Assembly (NCBI GenBank): GCA_902812875.1
Contig: CADDZV010000007.1
Coordinates: forward strand, 1-61,929
Reading direction: 5' to 3'
DNA: 61,929 nt
Origin: Clostridiales bacterium
GTDB lineage: Bacteria; Bacillota; Sulfobacillia; CADDZV01
The stretch's first letter is position 1. Each line of letters starts with the position of its first letter. Positions 60,557 to 61,929 of this stretch are shown in pieces. The position numbers and the translations under genes are program-made. The notes under the pieces were generated by a model. It did no database searches. It saw only the letters and a program-made list of their open reading frames with translations, and was not told where the DNA came from.

Positions 60557-61360
60557 TCACGGGCCGTCGTCCAACAGCTCGGCCAGGTCGTAAACGACGC
60601 GGTTGAGTGCGACCACCTTTTTGATAGCAATGATAAGTCCAGGCATGAAAGCGTTGCGGTCGGTACTGTCATGGGTAATTTCGATGGTCTGGCCCGGTCC
60701 CCCCAGTACCACCGTATGCCGGGCCATGACGCCCGGCAGGCGCAGGCTGTGGATGCGGATGCCGTTGACGGCCCCCCCGCGTACGCCAGGAAGGCGCTCG
60801 ATGCTGGCAGGCCGGTTGACAGTGTGAATGCGTGCTGCCAGCTCCTGCGCCAGGTGCAGGGCGGTACCGGAAGGAGCGTCTACCTTGTCTTGATGGTGCA
60901 TCTCGATGATTTCAATCTCCGGAAAGTACCTGGCTGCTTCCATGGCAAACCGGGCCAGGAGCGACGCACCCAGCGAGAAGTTTGCGATCACGGCGGCTCC
61001 GAGCCCAGATTTCTCACACGCCTCTTCGATGGCAGCCAGGTCCTCTTTCTTTAGACCGGTGGTGCCCACGACTGGCCTGGCTCCTTTGGCCAGGGCCCAA
61101 AGGGCATGCTGGGCACCTACCTCCGGGTGGGTGAAGTCCACTAGCACATCCGGCCGGTCCGCGTCTAGGCACTCCTGCACGTCCGCGCGGCAGTTGATGC
61201 CCCATGGCTGGCCGGCCATCACTTCGCCCAGGTCGCGGCCAGCCCACCGCCTTGCCACGGCACCGACAAGCTGCAGGTCCGTATCCGATCGGATGGCTGA
61301 CACGGAAGCTTGGCCCATCTTGCCGCTTGCTCCGGCCACTGCCACCTTGATCCTGCCCAT
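60557..61360 (-). CDS. dapB: 4-hydroxy-tetrahydrodipicolinate reductase
   Basis: A 267-aa reductase. VAVAGASGKMGQ is the dinucleotide fold; MHHQDKVDAPSGTALHL holds the catalytic His and substrate loop. AGGAGGAGC precedes the ATG. It reduces the DapA product towards lysine and DAP, the same branch point used by DpaAB. In Bacillus dapB is elsewhere; here it heads dpaB-asd-dapG-dapA. Confidence 0.95.
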   Translation of the reverse strand: MGRIKVAVAGASGKMGQASVSAIRSDTDLQLVGAVARRWAGRDLGEVMAGQPWGINCRADVQECLDADRPDVLVDFTHPEVGAQHALWALAKGARPVVGTTGLKKEDLAAIEEACEKSGLGAAVIANFSLGASLLARFAMEAARYFPEIEIIEMHHQDKVDAPSGTALHLAQELAARIHTVNRPASIERLPGVRGGAVNGIRIHSLRLPGVMARHTVVLGGPGQTIEITHDSTDRNAFMPGLIIAIKKVVALNRVVYDLAELLDDGP

Positions 61361-61521
61361 TTACTGCTCCTCCTCTAACCCCTGTTCGTATGACCTTCTA
61401 TATGTGGCCTAAACATACCACAGGCGAAAGGCTCAAACCTAGGGCTTTTGAACCCTGACGGAAGACCTCGCGGCGTCCGGATCGGGTTCTGTTCCAGTGA
61501 CAGGCTATGATCATAAGCTGA

Positions 61522-61553
61522 GGCCGGCGGCTCATCGCCCGCCGGCCATTTTT
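61522..61553 (+). terminator. Intrinsic terminator on the plus strand with no visible gene
   Basis: GGCCGGCGG (61522-61530) pairs with CCGCCGGCC (61539-61547), followed by ATTTTT. No plus-strand gene lies upstream, and the convergent minus-strand gene would read it in the wrong orientation for a T-run. Confidence 0.7.
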
Positions 61554-61603
61554 CCCGTTGCGACAGCACCTCCACCCGTCAAGCCGCTCGTCAGGCGGGT
61601 CTC

Positions 61604-61929
61604 TCAGCGGGTGACGACATCATGGGCCCCGTTTTCCCGGAAAATCCTCGCGGCGTCTGCTACCTTGGTTTCGGACGACTTTATCGCCACGAGTACCTCG
61701 CCCTTTTTGATGTCCTCCTCGTAACGCCGGCCCTCGTTCTCAGGAATGCCGTAGTCGATCAGGGCACCGCCCAACCCCCCGGCCGCCATCCCTGTCAAGG
61801 CGCCTGCCAACGGTCCCGCTGCCAGTATCGGTCCGATGCCGGGGATGGTAAGTGCCCCCAGGCCGGCCAACAGACCGGCTGCCCCGCCAGCAGCACCACC
61901 CCAGGCCGCGCCTTGGCTTACGTCTTCGC
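61604..61929 (-). CDS. General stress protein 17M/YflT-like, partial
   Basis: The C-terminal 107 or so codons; the frame is open to the right edge. A Gly/Ala-rich, glycine-zipper-like hydrophobic stretch (ALTIPGIGPILAAGPLAGAL, GMAAGGLGGALIDYGIP) precedes a small alpha/beta domain (YEEDIKKGEVLVAIKSSETKVADAARIFRENGA). This arrangement is common in YflT/DUF-type stress proteins. The N-terminus is outside the window. Confidence 0.7.
   Translation of the reverse strand, partial: EDVSQGAAWGGAAGGAAGLLAGLGALTIPGIGPILAAGPLAGALTGMAAGGLGGALIDYGIPENEGRRYEEDIKKGEVLVAIKSSETKVADAARIFRENGAHDVVTR

Noticed and set aside
60378-60560. A 60-codon frame beginning at an ATG that overlaps the dapB stop
   Set aside because: It covers the start of dpaB in another frame, has no recognisable features and no good ribosome site; the gap is better explained by a promoter.
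61361-61603. Lysine riboswitch upstream of dapB
   Set aside because: A GGAGGTGC-like start is present, but the other conserved L-box segments are not found.
1-61929. CRISPR arrays, insertion sequences, tRNA or rRNA genes
   Set aside because: No regularly spaced repeats, transposase-like frames, TTCRANNC-bearing cloverleafs or rRNA signatures were seen by eye; a tRNAscan/Infernal run would be needed to be certain.

Overview
This window comes from a GC-rich, endospore-forming member of the Bacillota (Firmicutes). The spore-former call rests on dipicolinate synthase subunit B, a PdaB-type deacetylase, SpoIIIE/FtsK, TepA, YlzJ-like, a DacF-type carboxypeptidase and the classical dapG/dapA/RNase J/tepA/ylzJ/ftsK gene order known from Bacillus. 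RecA-RecX-RNase Y-YmdB, Hfq, BshB1, MrfAB and AcuB homologues fit the same phylum. Purine-rich Shine-Dalgarno sites and frequent GTG/TTG starts are seen throughout. I cannot name the genus. Nearly everything is on the minus strand; plus-strand genes are a peptide-transporter ATPase fragment at the left edge, acuB, and mrfA-mrfB-pdaB.

Layout. 1-7.1 kb: a dipeptide/murein-peptide ABC transporter operon (binding lipoprotein, two permeases, two ATPases) with a secreted NlpC/P60 peptidase gene inside it, converging on the tail of a second similar transporter. 7.3-14.3 kb: miaB-mutS-mutL-miaA-hfq. 14.4-20.7 kb: a glycan operon read into that block (small membrane protein, sugar nucleotidyltransferase, GT9, GT4, a flippase-like UPF0104 membrane protein, heptose-phosphate kinase HldA and adenylyltransferase HldC). 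20.8-22.1 kb: acuB converging on a RacA-like MerR/coiled-coil gene. 22.1-29.1 kb: pxpB/pxpC, a TldE-like protein, leucyl aminopeptidase, M19 dipeptidase and acyl-CoA dehydrogenase, a peptide and amino-acid catabolic run. 29.2-37.5 kb: ymdB, rny, a structured non-coding gap, recX, recA, thpR, cinA, a short FtsH paralogue and a membrane protein of unknown function. 37.7-39.8 kb: rimO and bshB1. 39.9-44.2 kb: plus-strand mrfAB and pdaB. 44.3-53.9 kb: dacF, rodZ-like, asnS, UPF0182, ftsK, uppP, ylzJ. 53.9-61.4 kb: tepA, RNase J, dapA, dapG, asd, dpaB, dapB. The right edge cuts a YflT-like stress protein.

Functional themes are peptide uptake and hydrolysis, cell-wall and spore-coat precursor supply (lysine/DAP to dipicolinate, undecaprenyl phosphate, D,D-carboxypeptidase), RNA turnover (RNase Y, RNase J, Hfq), and DNA repair (MutSL, RecA/RecX, MrfAB).

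The observations I rate most worth following are: (i) a three-way-junction RNA leader between a strong sigma-A-type promoter and the RNase J gene; (ii) a non-coding gap between recX and rny that holds nested perfect inverted repeats; (iii) two genes whose only plausible start is CTG, each overlapping the upstream stop as CTGA; (iv) dpaB without dpaA, with dapB in its place and a sigma-K-like promoter in the gap; (v) ADP-heptose-type genes in a spore-former; (vi) a short FtsH paralogue paired with an unknown membrane protein behind a palindrome-rich promoter. No CRISPR array, insertion sequence, rRNA or tRNA was recognised.
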